Source: Campylobacter concisus (GTDB lineage: Bacteria; Campylobacterota; Campylobacteria; Campylobacterales; Campylobacteraceae). From it: a stretch of 64,000 nt of DNA. The notes beneath the pieces are model-generated. The model was not told the DNA's origin. It saw only the letters and a list, made by a program, of their open reading frames with translations, and made no database searches. The position numbers and the translations under genes were made by a program. This document shows, one piece after another, positions 26,902 to 36,146 of this stretch (its first letter is position 1; each line of letters begins with the position of its first letter). The stretch is taken from the NCBI RefSeq assembly GCF_003049735.1, contig NZ_PIRM01000001.1, positions 1 through 64,000 on the forward strand, given 5' to 3'.

Positions 26902-27526
26902 TCTTGTCCTTGCTGTTACAAAGATCATTTAAAATACACTCATGGCAAAGCGGTTTTTTGGCTTTACAGGTGTAACGTCCAAAGAGCACCATGGCTTGAT
27001 GAAGCTTGCCAAGATCTGTTTTAAAGGCATGGCTAAGATCAGCTTCAGTAGCTTCTGGCGTTTTTGCATAGCTAAGATCAAGCCTGTGTGCCACTCTAAA
27101 AACATGCGTATCAACAGCCATAACATTTGCATTTGTAGCTTCTAAAAGCACGACATGAGCGGTCTTTTGTCCAACTCCAGCAAGCGCTTTTAGCTTCTCT
27201 TCATCAAGTGGAATTTCTCCATTATAAAGCTCAACCACGCTGTTTGCCATTTTGATCAAATTTGCAGCCTTGTTATTAAAAAAGCTGCACGAGTTTATCA
27301 TGAGTTTTAGACTTGCTAAATTTGCACTAGCTAGCTCATAGACATCTTTATACGCTTCAAATAAAGCTGGAGTTATTAAATTTACTCTTTTGTCGGTGCA
27401 CTGGGCTGAGAGCATGACACAGACAAGTAGCTCATATAAATTTCTAAATTTAAGCTCGCTTTTGGCGTCTTTAAACTCTTCTAGAAGTCTTCTTTTTATC
27501 TCTAAAATATCTTTTTTTGTTCTCAT
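26894..27526 (-). CDS. nth: endonuclease III
   Basis: Nth removes oxidised pyrimidines and nicks the abasic site. The 210-residue enzyme shows the helix-hairpin-helix LAGVGQKTAHVVL with the catalytic Lys, the catalytic Asp in AVDTHVFRVAHRL, and the [4Fe-4S] loop with spacing C-x6-C-x2-C-x5-C in its last 20 residues. It is convergent with dsbD and divergent from peb4, an arrangement I recall in C. jejuni (Cj0595c). Confidence 0.96.
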   Translation of the reverse strand: MRTKKDILEIKRRLLEEFKDAKSELKFRNLYELLVCVMLSAQCTDKRVNLITPALFEAYKDVYELASANLASLKLMINSCSFFNNKAANLIKMANSVVELYNGEIPLDEEKLKALAGVGQKTAHVVLLEATNANVMAVDTHVFRVAHRLDLSYAKTPEATEADLSHAFKTDLGKLHQAMVLFGRYTCKAKKPLCHECILNDLCNSKDKII

Positions 27527-27621
27527 TTTCGTATTTTATCTTATTTTCTTAAGTTAAATGAAAAGTTATCGCTTTATTTGATATAATCTTGCCCATAAAA
27601 TCAATTTTTTAAAGGATTTAT

Positions 27622-28440
27622 ATGAAAAAATTTTTGTTTCCAGCAGTTTTAAGTTTAGCGGCAGCTGTTACTCTAAATGCAGCAGTAGTTGCAACAGTTG
27701 ATGGTGATGCTATAAGCGATAGCGATATTTCAAGCCTTTTATCGGCAGCTATGCCAGGATTTGACGCTAGCAAGCTTCAACCAAATGAGAAAAAACGTAT
27801 AATCGACGATCTAATAAATAGAAAACTTCTTTTAAAAGATGCTAAGTCAAGCGGTATCGAAAAAGATGTAGAGTACATCAAAGCTGTAAAAGCAGCACAA
27901 GAAGGTATCGCAGTTGAGCTTTATATGAGAAAGCTTTTTGACGGTATCAAAGTAAGTGATAACGAGCTAAAAGATTTTTACAATAAAAACAAAGCAAGTA
28001 TGAACGAGCCAGCTCAAGCAAAAGCAAGACATATCCTAGTTGAAGATGAAAAAACAGCAAACGACATCATCGCTCAACTTAAAAATTTAAAAGGTGAGGC
28101 GCTAACTAAGAAATTTGCAGAGCTTGCAAGCCAAAAATCAATCGACAAAGGCTCAGCTGCACATGGTGGCGCACTTGGCTGGTTTGGTCAAAGCCAAATG
28201 GTAAAACCTTTTGCAGACGCAGCATTTTCAATGGCCAATGGCACAGTTTCAACTAAACCAGTTAAAACTCAGTTTGGTTACCATGTTATCTTAAAAGAAG
28301 ATGGTAAAGCTGCTGGTACTGTAAGCTTTGAGCAAGCAAAACCAGAGATCGAGCAAGCTGTAAAAATGGAGAAATTCCAAGCTGCTGTTAGACAAAAAAG
28401 TGAAGCTCTACGCCAAAAAGCAAAGATAGAATACAAATAA
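27622..28440 (+). CDS. peb4: periplasmic peptidyl-prolyl isomerase / chaperone PEB4 (SurA-like)
   Basis: PEB4 (Cbf2) is a SurA-like periplasmic chaperone with a parvulin domain that helps outer membrane protein biogenesis and adhesion. The 272-residue product has a signal peptide, an N-terminal SurA-like helical region (about 25-125), a parvulin domain with [24 protein letters not shown] and [11 protein letters not shown] (about 130-235), and a C-terminal helix that returns to the chaperone lobe. fba follows after 15 bp and probably shares a transcript. Confidence 0.94.
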   Translation: MKKFLFPAVLSLAAAVTLNAAVVATVDGDAISDSDISSLLSAAMPGFDASKLQPNEKKRIIDDLINRKLLLKDAKSSGIEKDVEYIKAVKAAQEGIAVELYMRKLFDGIKVSDNELKDFYNKNKASMNEPAQAKARHILVEDEKTANDIIAQLKNLKGEALTKKFAELASQKSIDKGSAAHGGALGWFGQSQMVKPFADAAFSMANGTVSTKPVKTQFGYHVILKEDGKAAGTVSFEQAKPEIEQAVKMEKFQAAVRQKSEALRQKAKIEYK

Positions 28441-28455
28441 AATTTGGAGGATAAA

Positions 28456-29520
28456 ATGGGCGTTTTAGATATCGTAAAACCTGGTGTTTTAAGCGGAGAT
28501 GATGTAACAAAACTTTATGCTTATGCCAAAGAGCAAGGTTTTGCAATACCTGCTGTAAATGTCGTAGGCAGCGACTCGGTAAATGCTGTTTTAGAAGCGG
28601 CAAAGGTTGCTAACTCGCCTGTTATCGTTCAGTTTAGTAATGGCGGTGCAGGTTTTTACGCTGGTAAAGCCTGCGAAAATGCAGCCGTTCTTGGTGCGAT
28701 CGCTGGAGCAAAGCATGTTCATTTACTAGCCAAGGCTTATGGCGTGCCAGTCATTTTACACACTGACCATGCTGCTAGAAAGCTTTTGCCTTGGATAGAT
28801 GAGCTAGTAAAAGCAAGTCATGAGTATAAAAAAACTCACGGCGTGCCACTTTTTAGCTCTCACATGCTTGATCTTAGCGAAGAGAATATCAACGAAAATT
28901 TAAGCACGTGCGAGAAGTATCTAAAAGAGCTTAGCGAGCTTGGCATTAGCCTAGAGATCGAGCTTGGCGTCACTGGTGGTGAAGAGGACGGCGTAGATAA
29001 CACAAGCGTTGATAACGCACTTCTTTACACTCAGCCAGAGGACGTCGCGCTTGCTTATGAAAGACTAAGCAAGATAAGCGATAAATTTAGCATCGCGGCT
29101 AGTTTTGGCAATGTCCATGGTGTCTATAAACCAGGCAATGTCGTGCTAAGGCCAGAAATTCTTAAAAACTCACAAGCCTATGTGGCAAAGAAATTTAATA
29201 CAAAAAGCGACAAGCCAGTAAATTTTGTATTTCATGGCGGTAGTGGCAGCGAGCTAAAAGATATCAAAAATGCTGTAAGCTACGGTGTTATCAAGATGAA
29301 CATTGACACCGATACTCAGTGGGCTTTCTGGGACGGCGTGCGTGAGTATGAGGCTAAAAATAGAGCATACTTGCAAGGTCAGATCGGCAACCCAGAGGGC
29401 GACGATAAGCCAAATAAAAAATACTACGACCCAAGGAAATGGCTAAGAAGTGGCGAGGAGAGCATGGTTAAGCGTCTTCAGACTGCTTTTAGCGACTTAA
29501 ACTGCCTAAATAGGAACTAA
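28456..29520 (+). CDS. fba: class II fructose-bisphosphate aldolase
   Basis: Fba cleaves or forms fructose 1,6-bisphosphate. In this genus, which lacks phosphofructokinase, it mainly serves gluconeogenesis. The 354-residue product has zinc ligands in ILHTDHAARKLLPW, the conserved ELGVTGGEEDGVD loop, SFGNVHGVYKPGNV and FHGGSGS, and the MNIDTDTQWAF segment. I start it at ATG 28456, which has a GGAGG site; a TTG four codons upstream overlaps that site. It is followed by the stator-like pair after 4 bp. Confidence 0.96.
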   Translation: MGVLDIVKPGVLSGDDVTKLYAYAKEQGFAIPAVNVVGSDSVNAVLEAAKVANSPVIVQFSNGGAGFYAGKACENAAVLGAIAGAKHVHLLAKAYGVPVILHTDHAARKLLPWIDELVKASHEYKKTHGVPLFSSHMLDLSEENINENLSTCEKYLKELSELGISLEIELGVTGGEEDGVDNTSVDNALLYTQPEDVALAYERLSKISDKFSIAASFGNVHGVYKPGNVVLRPEILKNSQAYVAKKFNTKSDKPVNFVFHGGSGSELKDIKNAVSYGVIKMNIDTDTQWAFWDGVREYEAKNRAYLQGQIGNPEGDDKPNKKYYDPRKWLRSGEESMVKRLQTAFSDLNCLNRN

Positions 29521-29524
29521 TCCT

Positions 29525-30838
29525 ATGCAAAATCAAAATGATTTTAGTGAGCTAAGCGTACCAAAAGAGCGCCAAGCTCACTCTTTCTTTGTCTTTTTTA
29601 AAGTTATCTTTATTCCTTTAGTTATCTACATTTTGGCAATACTAGCGTATCTTGGCGTTATAAATTTTCAGATGAAGCTTCACACCATCGTGATGATGGG
29701 CGTTATACTCTTTGTTGCTTTTATATTTTCTCGCCACAGCGCCTTGGTCGCTTACTCAAATTTCTTAGCAAATGCTAAAGACTACAAGATAAGGCTAAAA
29801 GAATTTATCATCGCTCACCTTTTTGAAATTTCAAGCGTCAAAAAGGCAAACGCTAAATTTGAAGATTTTTTTGAGAGCTATACAAGAAATTTTAGAAATG
29901 ACAACCTAGCAAATATCGGTCAAGCAGTCTTTCCTATGCTTGGAATTTTGGGCACATTTATCAGTATCGCTATCTCCATGCCAAGCTTTAGCTCAAGCAC
30001 CGCAAACGGCTTAGAAAAAGAGATCGCTATACTGCTAAACGGCGTGGCTACAGCATTTTATGTATCGATATACGGCATATTTTTAGCACTTTGGTGGATG
30101 TTTTTTGAAAAGATTGGCATTAGTAAATTTGAGAGATTTTACAGCGAGCAAAAAGAGCTAAGCCGTGAGTTTTTCTGGCAGGAAAATGAGCTAAATGCAA
30201 ATTTCATGAAAGCAAGTGTAGGCTACTTTAAAGACAGTAATGACGCCTTTAAAATGGTGCTTGATGATAAATTTGTAAAAGAGCTAAGCGAGCAGACAAA
30301 TGAGAAATTTAACAGCTTAAAAGAGCTTTGCGAGGTTGAAAAAAATATCATCAATCAAAGCAAGGCAGAGCTTAGCGCAAGTCTAAAAATGCTAAATGAA
30401 TCTGGGCTAAAACAAGATGAATTTGTAAAAATCCACTCCGATATATTAAAGGCAGTTGGCGCATTTTCTAATGCCTTTAAAGATATGGAGGTTAAAATTT
30501 TAACCGAGCATGCAAAGCTTGGCGAAATTTTTAGTAGAAATTTAAACGCCACAAAAGAGAGCCAGCTTAAATTTGAGCAGACCATAAAGAGCTTTGACAA
30601 GGTTTTAAGGGAATTTTCTTACTCGCTCATGAAAGAACAAAATGACGCACTAAAGGAATTTAGAGCCTCGCTCGTGGAGAGTGCGACGATATTTAAAGCC
30701 GCGTATGAGCAAGAGGGCAGGAGCTTGGAGCGTGAAAAAGAGCGTGAGAGCCTCATTGCTGAGCTTAAGAAGAACATAGACGAGATCGATAAAGAAGCAA
30801 ATTCTGTAATAGAAAAAATCGAAAATCTAGTGCAATGA
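29525..30838 (+). CDS. MotA/TolQ/ExbB-like stator protein with long helical tail (ZorA-like)
   Basis: The 437-residue protein has four membrane segments at about 21-45, 51-69, 134-152 and 172-194. The last two carry proton-channel family features, PMLGILGTFISIAIS and GVATAFYVSIYGIFLALWW. After residue 200 comes a ~235-residue, highly charged helical tail without further membrane segments. MotA, TolQ and ExbB lack such a tail, while ZorA of Zorya anti-phage systems has one (much longer). The partner gene overlaps by 4 bp. As I recall, C. jejuni has the pair at the same place after fba, so a conserved cellular motor role is more likely than a mobile defence cassette. Confidence 0.8.
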   Translation: MQNQNDFSELSVPKERQAHSFFVFFKVIFIPLVIYILAILAYLGVINFQMKLHTIVMMGVILFVAFIFSRHSALVAYSNFLANAKDYKIRLKEFIIAHLFEISSVKKANAKFEDFFESYTRNFRNDNLANIGQAVFPMLGILGTFISIAISMPSFSSSTANGLEKEIAILLNGVATAFYVSIYGIFLALWWMFFEKIGISKFERFYSEQKELSREFFWQENELNANFMKASVGYFKDSNDAFKMVLDDKFVKELSEQTNEKFNSLKELCEVEKNIINQSKAELSASLKMLNESGLKQDEFVKIHSDILKAVGAFSNAFKDMEVKILTEHAKLGEIFSRNLNATKESQLKFEQTIKSFDKVLREFSYSLMKEQNDALKEFRASLVESATIFKAAYEQEGRSLEREKERESLIAELKKNIDEIDKEANSVIEKIENLVQ

Positions 30839-31926
30839 AAATAAACAAAAATAACGAGGATCAATCGAGCTTTTGGGTTTCGTACGCAGACTTGATGGCG
30901 GGTCTGCTCTTTGTTTTTATGCTACTAATCGGCGCTGTCGTCGTAAAATACGTCCTAACTCAAAACACCCTTGAAAATAAAGAGCAAGCCATCATCACAG
31001 CACTAGCAAATTTAAAAGATGCCCAGGGTAAAAATTTCACCCTTGAAGAGCTAAATGACGCCCTAAAAAGCGAGCTTTCAAAGATAAGCGACGAAAATAT
31101 AAATTTGAAAAAATCAAATGAAATTTTTGTTATCCAAATAGACGCTCTAAAAGAAAAACTAGCCCAGCTCATAGAGGAAAACAAGGACGCAAACGCGAGC
31201 ATAAAAGAGCTAAATGCTAGCGTTTTTGATCTAAATCAAAAGATGATCGTGCTAAATGATGAAATTTCATCAAAAGATAGAGCACTTAGTGACGCAAACG
31301 AAAGCAGTGAGAAAAATTTAGCTAAGATCGCCTTTTTGCTCGAGCAAGTGAGCCAAAGAGAGGCTAGATATGACGAGCTTTTAAGGGATCTAAACGTCAC
31401 TCGTGATAGAGTGAAAAATTTAACCGGTATCAGAGTAAAAGTGATCTCAGCTCTAAAGGATAGGCTGGGATCTAGCATCGAGATCGATCCAAACTCGGGT
31501 GCGTTAAAGCTTAGCTCCTCAGTACTTTTTGATAAAGGAAGTGCGGTCTTAAAAGAAGAGGTCAAAGAGGAGCTAAAGGCCACGCTTAGTAAATATTTCG
31601 ACGTGCTTTTAAATGATAAGGATATCGCGTCAAACATTGATCAAATTATAATTGAGGGCTTTACGGACAGCGATGGAAGCTATATTTATAACCTAGAGCT
31701 TTCACAAAAAAGAGCTTACGCGGTGATGGAATTTATAAATTCATTTAGCGATGATGCGCGCCTTAGAAAGCTACTCGTGGCAAGCGGACGAAGCTACAAC
31801 GAGCTAGTTTTTAAAGACGGAGCCGAAGACAAAGACGCTTCAAGACGCATCGAGATCAAATTTTCACTCTCAAACAAAGAGGCTATCAACGAGATAGAGA
31901 AATTTTTGGAGTTTAAGGGTGATTGA
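30835..31926 (+). CDS. MotB/OmpA-like stator partner (ZorB-like)
   Basis: The 363-residue protein has one N-terminal membrane helix with a single acidic residue, D19 in SFWVSYADLMAGLLFVFML, as in the ion-carrying Asp of MotB/ExbD. A long charged coiled coil follows (about 45-200), then a C-terminal OmpA-like peptidoglycan-binding domain with IIEGFTDSDGSYIYNLELS and SRRIEIKF. The order TM-coil-OmpA equals MotB and ZorB, not ExbD or TolR. Together with the upstream gene it should form a 5:2 rotary unit anchored to the wall. What it drives is unknown. Confidence 0.82.
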   Translation: MKINKNNEDQSSFWVSYADLMAGLLFVFMLLIGAVVVKYVLTQNTLENKEQAIITALANLKDAQGKNFTLEELNDALKSELSKISDENINLKKSNEIFVIQIDALKEKLAQLIEENKDANASIKELNASVFDLNQKMIVLNDEISSKDRALSDANESSEKNLAKIAFLLEQVSQREARYDELLRDLNVTRDRVKNLTGIRVKVISALKDRLGSSIEIDPNSGALKLSSSVLFDKGSAVLKEEVKEELKATLSKYFDVLLNDKDIASNIDQIIIEGFTDSDGSYIYNLELSQKRAYAVMEFINSFSDDARLRKLLVASGRSYNELVFKDGAEDKDASRRIEIKFSLSNKEAINEIEKFLEFKGD

Positions 31927-32764
31927 GCGGGTTGTTCTTAGGGGGCGAGAGTTATGGCTTTTAAGAGATGATCTGCTAGGCGAGTTTAACGGTAACAAAG
32001 CAAGAAAACTAGAGTATTTTCTAAAGGCTGATCTAAGCGGCATCCAGGCCATCGTGTCTCACGGCTCAAGCCAGTCAAATGCGATGTATAGTCTAAGTCT
32101 TTTTGCCAAGCTAAAGGGGCTTAAATTTTACTACGTCGTCTCTCATCTAAGCTCAAATTTAAAGCAAACTCCAGTTGGAAATTTCAAATTTGCACTTGAA
32201 AATGGTATGGAAATTTTTGTAAAAGAGGAACGTGATAAATTTGCCAAAGAGCTGGCAAAGAGCCAAAATGCGCTCTTTATAAATGAAGGTGTGGCACAGA
32301 GCGAGGCCGAGCTTGGCTTTATCACGCAAGCAAATGAGATAAATGAGTGGAGCAAAAAAAGTGGCATAAGGCCTGATATATTTTTGCCATCTGGCACAGG
32401 CACTAGTGCATGCTATCTGGCAAAGCATACCGATCTTAGGGTTTTTACAACTCCTTGCGTGGGGGATGGAGACTATCTAAAAAAGCAAATTTATGAGCTA
32501 GATAAAGATAGCAAAGTGCAAATTTTAAATCCGCCAAAGAAGTATCATTTTGGAAATTTATACAAAGAGCTTTATGAAATTTGGCTAGAGGTTTGCAAAA
32601 GCGGCGTGGAATTTGACCTAGTGTATGACCCTGTTGGCTTCATCACGCTTTTTGCAAATTTAAATAAGCTTGGGGATCAAATTTTATACATCCATCAGGG
32701 TGGAATTTTAGGTAACATTACACAAAGACAAAGATATGAGAGAAAATTAAAGGAGCATAAATGA
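31919..32764 (+). CDS. ACC deaminase / D-cysteine desulfhydrase-family PLP enzyme
   Basis: The 281-residue protein belongs to the fold-type II PLP family of ACC deaminase and D-cysteine desulfhydrase. The likely cofactor lysine is in GEFNGNKARKLEYFL (about 22-36), SHGSSQSNAMYSLSLFAKL binds the phosphate/carboxylate side, and SGTGTSACYLAKHT is the glycine/threonine loop. It is shorter than typical members (~330), mainly at the N-terminus and end, so the substrate is uncertain. The GTG start overlaps the stator partner by 8 bp and its stop overlaps hisD by 4 bp. Confidence 0.82.
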   Translation: MIERVVLRGRELWLLRDDLLGEFNGNKARKLEYFLKADLSGIQAIVSHGSSQSNAMYSLSLFAKLKGLKFYYVVSHLSSNLKQTPVGNFKFALENGMEIFVKEERDKFAKELAKSQNALFINEGVAQSEAELGFITQANEINEWSKKSGIRPDIFLPSGTGTSACYLAKHTDLRVFTTPCVGDGDYLKKQIYELDKDSKVQILNPPKKYHFGNLYKELYEIWLEVCKSGVEFDLVYDPVGFITLFANLNKLGDQILYIHQGGILGNITQRQRYERKLKEHK

Positions 32765-34053
32765 AATTTTTTCATAGTAGTGACGCTGATTTTGAGAGTA
32801 AATTTTTACAGCTGGTTAAACGAAGTGATAATGACATGAGTGCTGTAATGCCGGTGGTTGCTGGAATAATAGATGAGATAAGAAAAGATGGCGATAGTGC
32901 ACTTTTTGCGCAGATAGCTAAATTTGATAAATTTAGCGTTATAAGTAAAAACGACATAATAATCGACGTTAAAGAGATGGAGGCCGCCTATAATTCGCTA
33001 GACAATGCTTTAAGAGTAGCTTTAAATTTAGCTCACGATAGGATAAAAAGCTATCATGAACGCACAAAGCCAAGCGACTGGACATATAAAGATGAGCATG
33101 ATATCTTGCTTGGTGCAAAATACACAGCGGTTGACCGCGCAGGCCTTTATATCCCAGGTGGCAAAGCGGCTTATCCTAGCTCGCTTCTTATGAATGCGAT
33201 CCCAGCGATCGTAGCCGGCGTAAAAGAGATTGTAGTGTGCACTCCAGCGCCAAATGGCAAGGTAAATACCTTGCTTCTTGCGGCAATGCACCTTTGTGGC
33301 ATAAAGACAGCCTTTAAAATAGGAGGTGCAAGTGCTATTGCGGCGATGGCATACGGAACTGCAACGGTGCCAAAAGTAGATGTCATCACAGGACCTGGCA
33401 ATATATACGTAGCGACTGCTAAAAAGCTAGTTTATGGCGACGTAAATATTGATATGATCGCTGGTCCAAGCGAGATAGGCGTCATCGCTGATGACAGTGC
33501 TGATCCTCGTCACATAGCTATCGATATGCTCTCTCAAGCTGAGCACGACGAGATCGCAAGCGCCTTTTTGATAACGCCAGTAGAAGCTTTCGCAAGGGCA
33601 GTACAAAGACACATCGAAGATGAGCTAAAGACACTAAAACGTGAGCCGATCGCAAGTGCAAGCATAAGAAATAAAGCTGCAATAATAGTGGCAAAAGATT
33701 TGAAAGAGTGTTTTGCCCTCATGAATGAGCTTGCTGTTGAGCACCTAGAGATCGCTACAAACGATGCTTTAAGTTATATCGATGATGTGACTCATGCGGG
33801 CGCTATATTTTTTGGACACTTTACGCCTGAAGCGATGGGAGATTATATCGCTGGACCAAATCACACATTACCAACTGGCGGAAGTGCGAGATTTTACTCG
33901 CCGCTTGGAGTTGAAAATTTCATGAAGCGAAGTTCGATCATTTCAGTGAGTAGAAAAGGTATCATGCATCTTGGCAAATCATGCATGCAGCTAGCTGAAG
34001 CTGAGGGGCTAACCGCTCATAAAAAATCAGTCGCAGTGAGGCTAGAAGAGTAA
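32761..34053 (+). CDS. hisD: histidinol dehydrogenase
   Basis: HisD oxidises histidinol to histidine in two NAD-dependent steps. The 430-residue length fits. Motifs are VDRAGLYIPGGKAAYPS, GPGNIYVATAKK, DMIAGPSEIGVIAD, LSQAEHDEIASA with the zinc ligands, and the catalytic region GPNHTLPTGGSARFYSPLG. No other his gene is near. It terminates the peb4-fba-stator-PLP run with an ATGA overlap and a good AAGGAG site. Confidence 0.97.
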   Translation: MKFFHSSDADFESKFLQLVKRSDNDMSAVMPVVAGIIDEIRKDGDSALFAQIAKFDKFSVISKNDIIIDVKEMEAAYNSLDNALRVALNLAHDRIKSYHERTKPSDWTYKDEHDILLGAKYTAVDRAGLYIPGGKAAYPSSLLMNAIPAIVAGVKEIVVCTPAPNGKVNTLLLAAMHLCGIKTAFKIGGASAIAAMAYGTATVPKVDVITGPGNIYVATAKKLVYGDVNIDMIAGPSEIGVIADDSADPRHIAIDMLSQAEHDEIASAFLITPVEAFARAVQRHIEDELKTLKREPIASASIRNKAAIIVAKDLKECFALMNELAVEHLEIATNDALSYIDDVTHAGAIFFGHFTPEAMGDYIAGPNHTLPTGGSARFYSPLGVENFMKRSSIISVSRKGIMHLGKSCMQLAEAEGLTAHKKSVAVRLEE

Positions 34054-34138
34054 AGAAAAAATGGATTTTATAGAGATTTTGCAACTTTTTATAGAATTTA
34101 TAGTAGAATCCATAGCGAATTATTAAAAAGGAGTTGTT

Positions 34139-34894
34139 ATGAAGTTAGGAACTTATACTGCAAACCAGGCTTCAGGAAACTATTATTTAGATCAAGCAAA
34201 AAATAGCGAAAAGAAAGCGCTAAATGCTATCTCTGCAAACAGCGAGATCAAAGCTTCAGGTGCAAATTTACAAATCGCAGAGAGTTTGCTTTCACAAACA
34301 AATGTCTTGAACGAAGGTTTGGCAAATGCAAACGATATGATCGGTATGCTTCAAATCGCTGACTCAACGCTTTTAAATTTAAGTAAAAGCACAGATAGAA
34401 TAGGCGAACTTTCAAGTAAGCTTACAAATCCTGCTCTCTCAGCAAATGAGCAAAAAGGCATAAAGGGCGAAATCAACGCACTAAGAAATGCTATGAATGA
34501 TAGCGTAAAAGAGGCTAAATTTAACGGTAAAAACGTATTTGATGCTGAGCTTGGATTTTTCACAGGTGAGAGCACAAAAAATATAAATTTGGGCACAAAT
34601 GCTCTTTTAGATGTAAAAGATGATGGATCAAATACAGGTGAAATTTTAAAAAATATAAATTCACTTCGCTCAGAGATCGGATCAACACAAAATGCTGTAT
34701 TTAGAGGTATAAATGCTCTAGCCGCAAGAAGCGTGGCAAATGCTAATAGTGTAGAGAACCTTGATAGTAGTGATATCACAAAGAGCTTGGAAGAAAATTT
34801 ACAAGCAAATTTAAAGCTACATGCTGCGAGCTTAGCTAAAGCTCATGATACTACGAGTTTGGCTGCAAAACTAGATAAACTTCTAGCTGAATAA
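34139..34894 (+). CDS. flaC: FlaC-type secreted flagellin-like protein
   Basis: The 251-residue product has the N-terminal (about 35-110) and C-terminal (about 185-250) D0/D1 helical regions of flagellin but almost no variable middle. Examples are NANDMIGMLQIADSTLLNL and GSTQNAVFRGINALAARS. In C. jejuni FlaC (about 249 residues) is secreted through the flagellar apparatus, binds host cells and modulates TLR5 signalling without being a main filament part. The match in length and layout supports this. It is monocistronic, with an AAGGAG site and its own terminator. Confidence 0.85.
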   Translation: MKLGTYTANQASGNYYLDQAKNSEKKALNAISANSEIKASGANLQIAESLLSQTNVLNEGLANANDMIGMLQIADSTLLNLSKSTDRIGELSSKLTNPALSANEQKGIKGEINALRNAMNDSVKEAKFNGKNVFDAELGFFTGESTKNINLGTNALLDVKDDGSNTGEILKNINSLRSEIGSTQNAVFRGINALAARSVANANSVENLDSSDITKSLEENLQANLKLHAASLAKAHDTTSLAAKLDKLLAE

Positions 34895-34897
34895 ATT

Positions 34898-34931
34898 TTT
34901 ACCGGTCTTGCGCCGGTAAATTCTTTTTTAG
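34898..34931 (+). terminator. flaC terminator
   Basis: TTTACCGG (34898-34905) pairs with CCGGTAAA (34913-34920) around a 7-nt loop, followed by TTCTTTTTTA. It is a typical intrinsic terminator three bases after the flaC stop. Confidence 0.85.
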
Positions 34932-35146
34932 TTTCTAATAAATTTTTTATAATGATCCTATCTTGTTTGGATGAAATATGTTTATAGTTTAGATTATAGG
35001 TATAGGCATATTGAGGAATTTCGATGCTAGATTTTCTCGAGTTCGGGCAAACCTAAACCATTTTTATGATAACAAGCAAAAATATTACTATTTATATCAT
35101 TTAAATTTTTATAGTAAGACTAAAAAGAAATTTTAAGAGGTATAAA

Positions 35147-35172
35147 TTTGTAAGACCAAATGGTCTTACAAA
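35147..35172 (-). terminator. hugZ terminator
   Basis: The 12-bp arms TTTGTAAGACCA (35147-35158) and TGGTCTTACAAA (35161-35172) form a nearly loop-free perfect hairpin just past the hugZ stop. The stretch between it and flaC (34932-35146) shows no reading frame or other motif I can support. Confidence 0.65.
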
Positions 35173-35177
35173 AGTAA

Positions 35178-35912
35178 TTATTTTTTAGTGTGAGGGTTGT
35201 TTACTCTGCCACTATCGACAACTTGGAGTCCTACTGTGTCATATGCTGCGCCAAAGCCTTTTACATATCTACCTTTTGTTGGGGTGAGTTTTACTATATA
35301 GAAGTCTTTCATCTCTTTAATAAATGCAAGTGCTGATTCATTTGCAAAGGCACTCTCAAATTTTGATATAAATTCATCTCTTGCGCTGTCGCTCATAAAC
35401 TCAGCTTTAGCTTCAAAGCTTACTCTTACACGAGCAAATAGACTTTTTGCGTCTTTTTCATCCTGAATAAAAAGGAGTGAAATTTTATCCGGGTTTTGTT
35501 TTATTGAGTGGTAGTGATCTGCTACTGATGATATACAGATATAAAACTCATCGTTTTCTTTTATGAAAGGTGAATACGACGAAACCGCTTGTCCGTCAAG
35601 AATGCTTGAGATCACAACAGTCTTAAAGCTATTTATAAATTTCATCATTCCACCTTGCACACTAGAGCTGTTTGTGTCACCCTTGATGCTCATATAAAGC
35701 TCGATGATCGACTCTCTAAAACCATCTCCGCCTGCTTTGCTTAAAAATGGTACAAATGTTTTTGCCTGATCACATGTTATTTCCATGCCATCTTCGTTTA
35801 TATCGGTCATTTTGACATTTGTAGGCTCAGCTACACCGCTAAATTTCTTACAAAACTCGATCACTATATCCAAATGATCCTTATTCATGTGGTTTAATGC
35901 TCTTTGTTTCAA
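35178..35912 (-). CDS. hugZ: HugZ/ChuZ-type heme oxygenase
   Basis: HugZ-family enzymes degrade heme with oxygen to release iron. The 244-residue protein starts with the family's heme-contacting LNHMNKDHLDIV and has a DUF2470-like N-terminal part. The split-barrel domain with SSILDGQAVSSYSPFI and FYIVKLTPTKGRYVKGFGAAYD follows. The start is TTG with an AAGGAG site 7 bases upstream. It is divergent from the heme ABC transporter genes, as in C. jejuni chuZ/chuABCD, and is probably Fur-controlled from the shared intergenic region. Confidence 0.92.
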   Translation of the reverse strand: MKQRALNHMNKDHLDIVIEFCKKFSGVAEPTNVKMTDINEDGMEITCDQAKTFVPFLSKAGGDGFRESIIELYMSIKGDTNSSSVQGGMMKFINSFKTVVISSILDGQAVSSYSPFIKENDEFYICISSVADHYHSIKQNPDKISLLFIQDEKDAKSLFARVRVSFEAKAEFMSDSARDEFISKFESAFANESALAFIKEMKDFYIVKLTPTKGRYVKGFGAAYDTVGLQVVDSGRVNNPHTKK

Positions 35913-35969
35913 AACTGTTCTCCTTATAAAAATAAAATTAAAAATCGCAAAATCATACTAAAGAAAACT

Positions 35970-35998
35970 TAAAATTGATTAAAATTATCATTAATATT
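35970..35998. promoter_or_regulatory. putative Fur box between hugZ and chuB
   Basis: TTGATTAAAATTATCATTAA resembles the Fur consensus GATAATGATAATCATTATC, especially in ATTATCATTA. It lies between the divergent heme genes, the expected place for iron control. AT-rich background makes chance matches likely, so confidence is moderate. Confidence 0.45.
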
Positions 35999-36146
35999 TT
36001 TAAAGCGAGAATTAAGCTTATTTTTTTAAAATTACGAGTTAAAAATAATATTTTAGAAAATTTATATCTTTTATTTAAAAATTATATTTTCTGCTTATTT
36101 TTATGCTTTTTTGTTGTCTTTAGCCATTTGTATTAAAAGGAAATTT

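Noticed and set aside
29525..31926. Complete Zorya anti-phage system
   Set aside because: Only the A/B-like stator pair is present. No zorC, zorD or zorE-like gene is near, and the neighbours (fba, hisD) are metabolic.
34107..34113. Inverted repeat ATGGATT/AATCCAT upstream of flaC as an operator
   Set aside because: The arms are short, about 40 bp apart and in an AT-rich region. A chance match is as likely, and I could not define a clear promoter.
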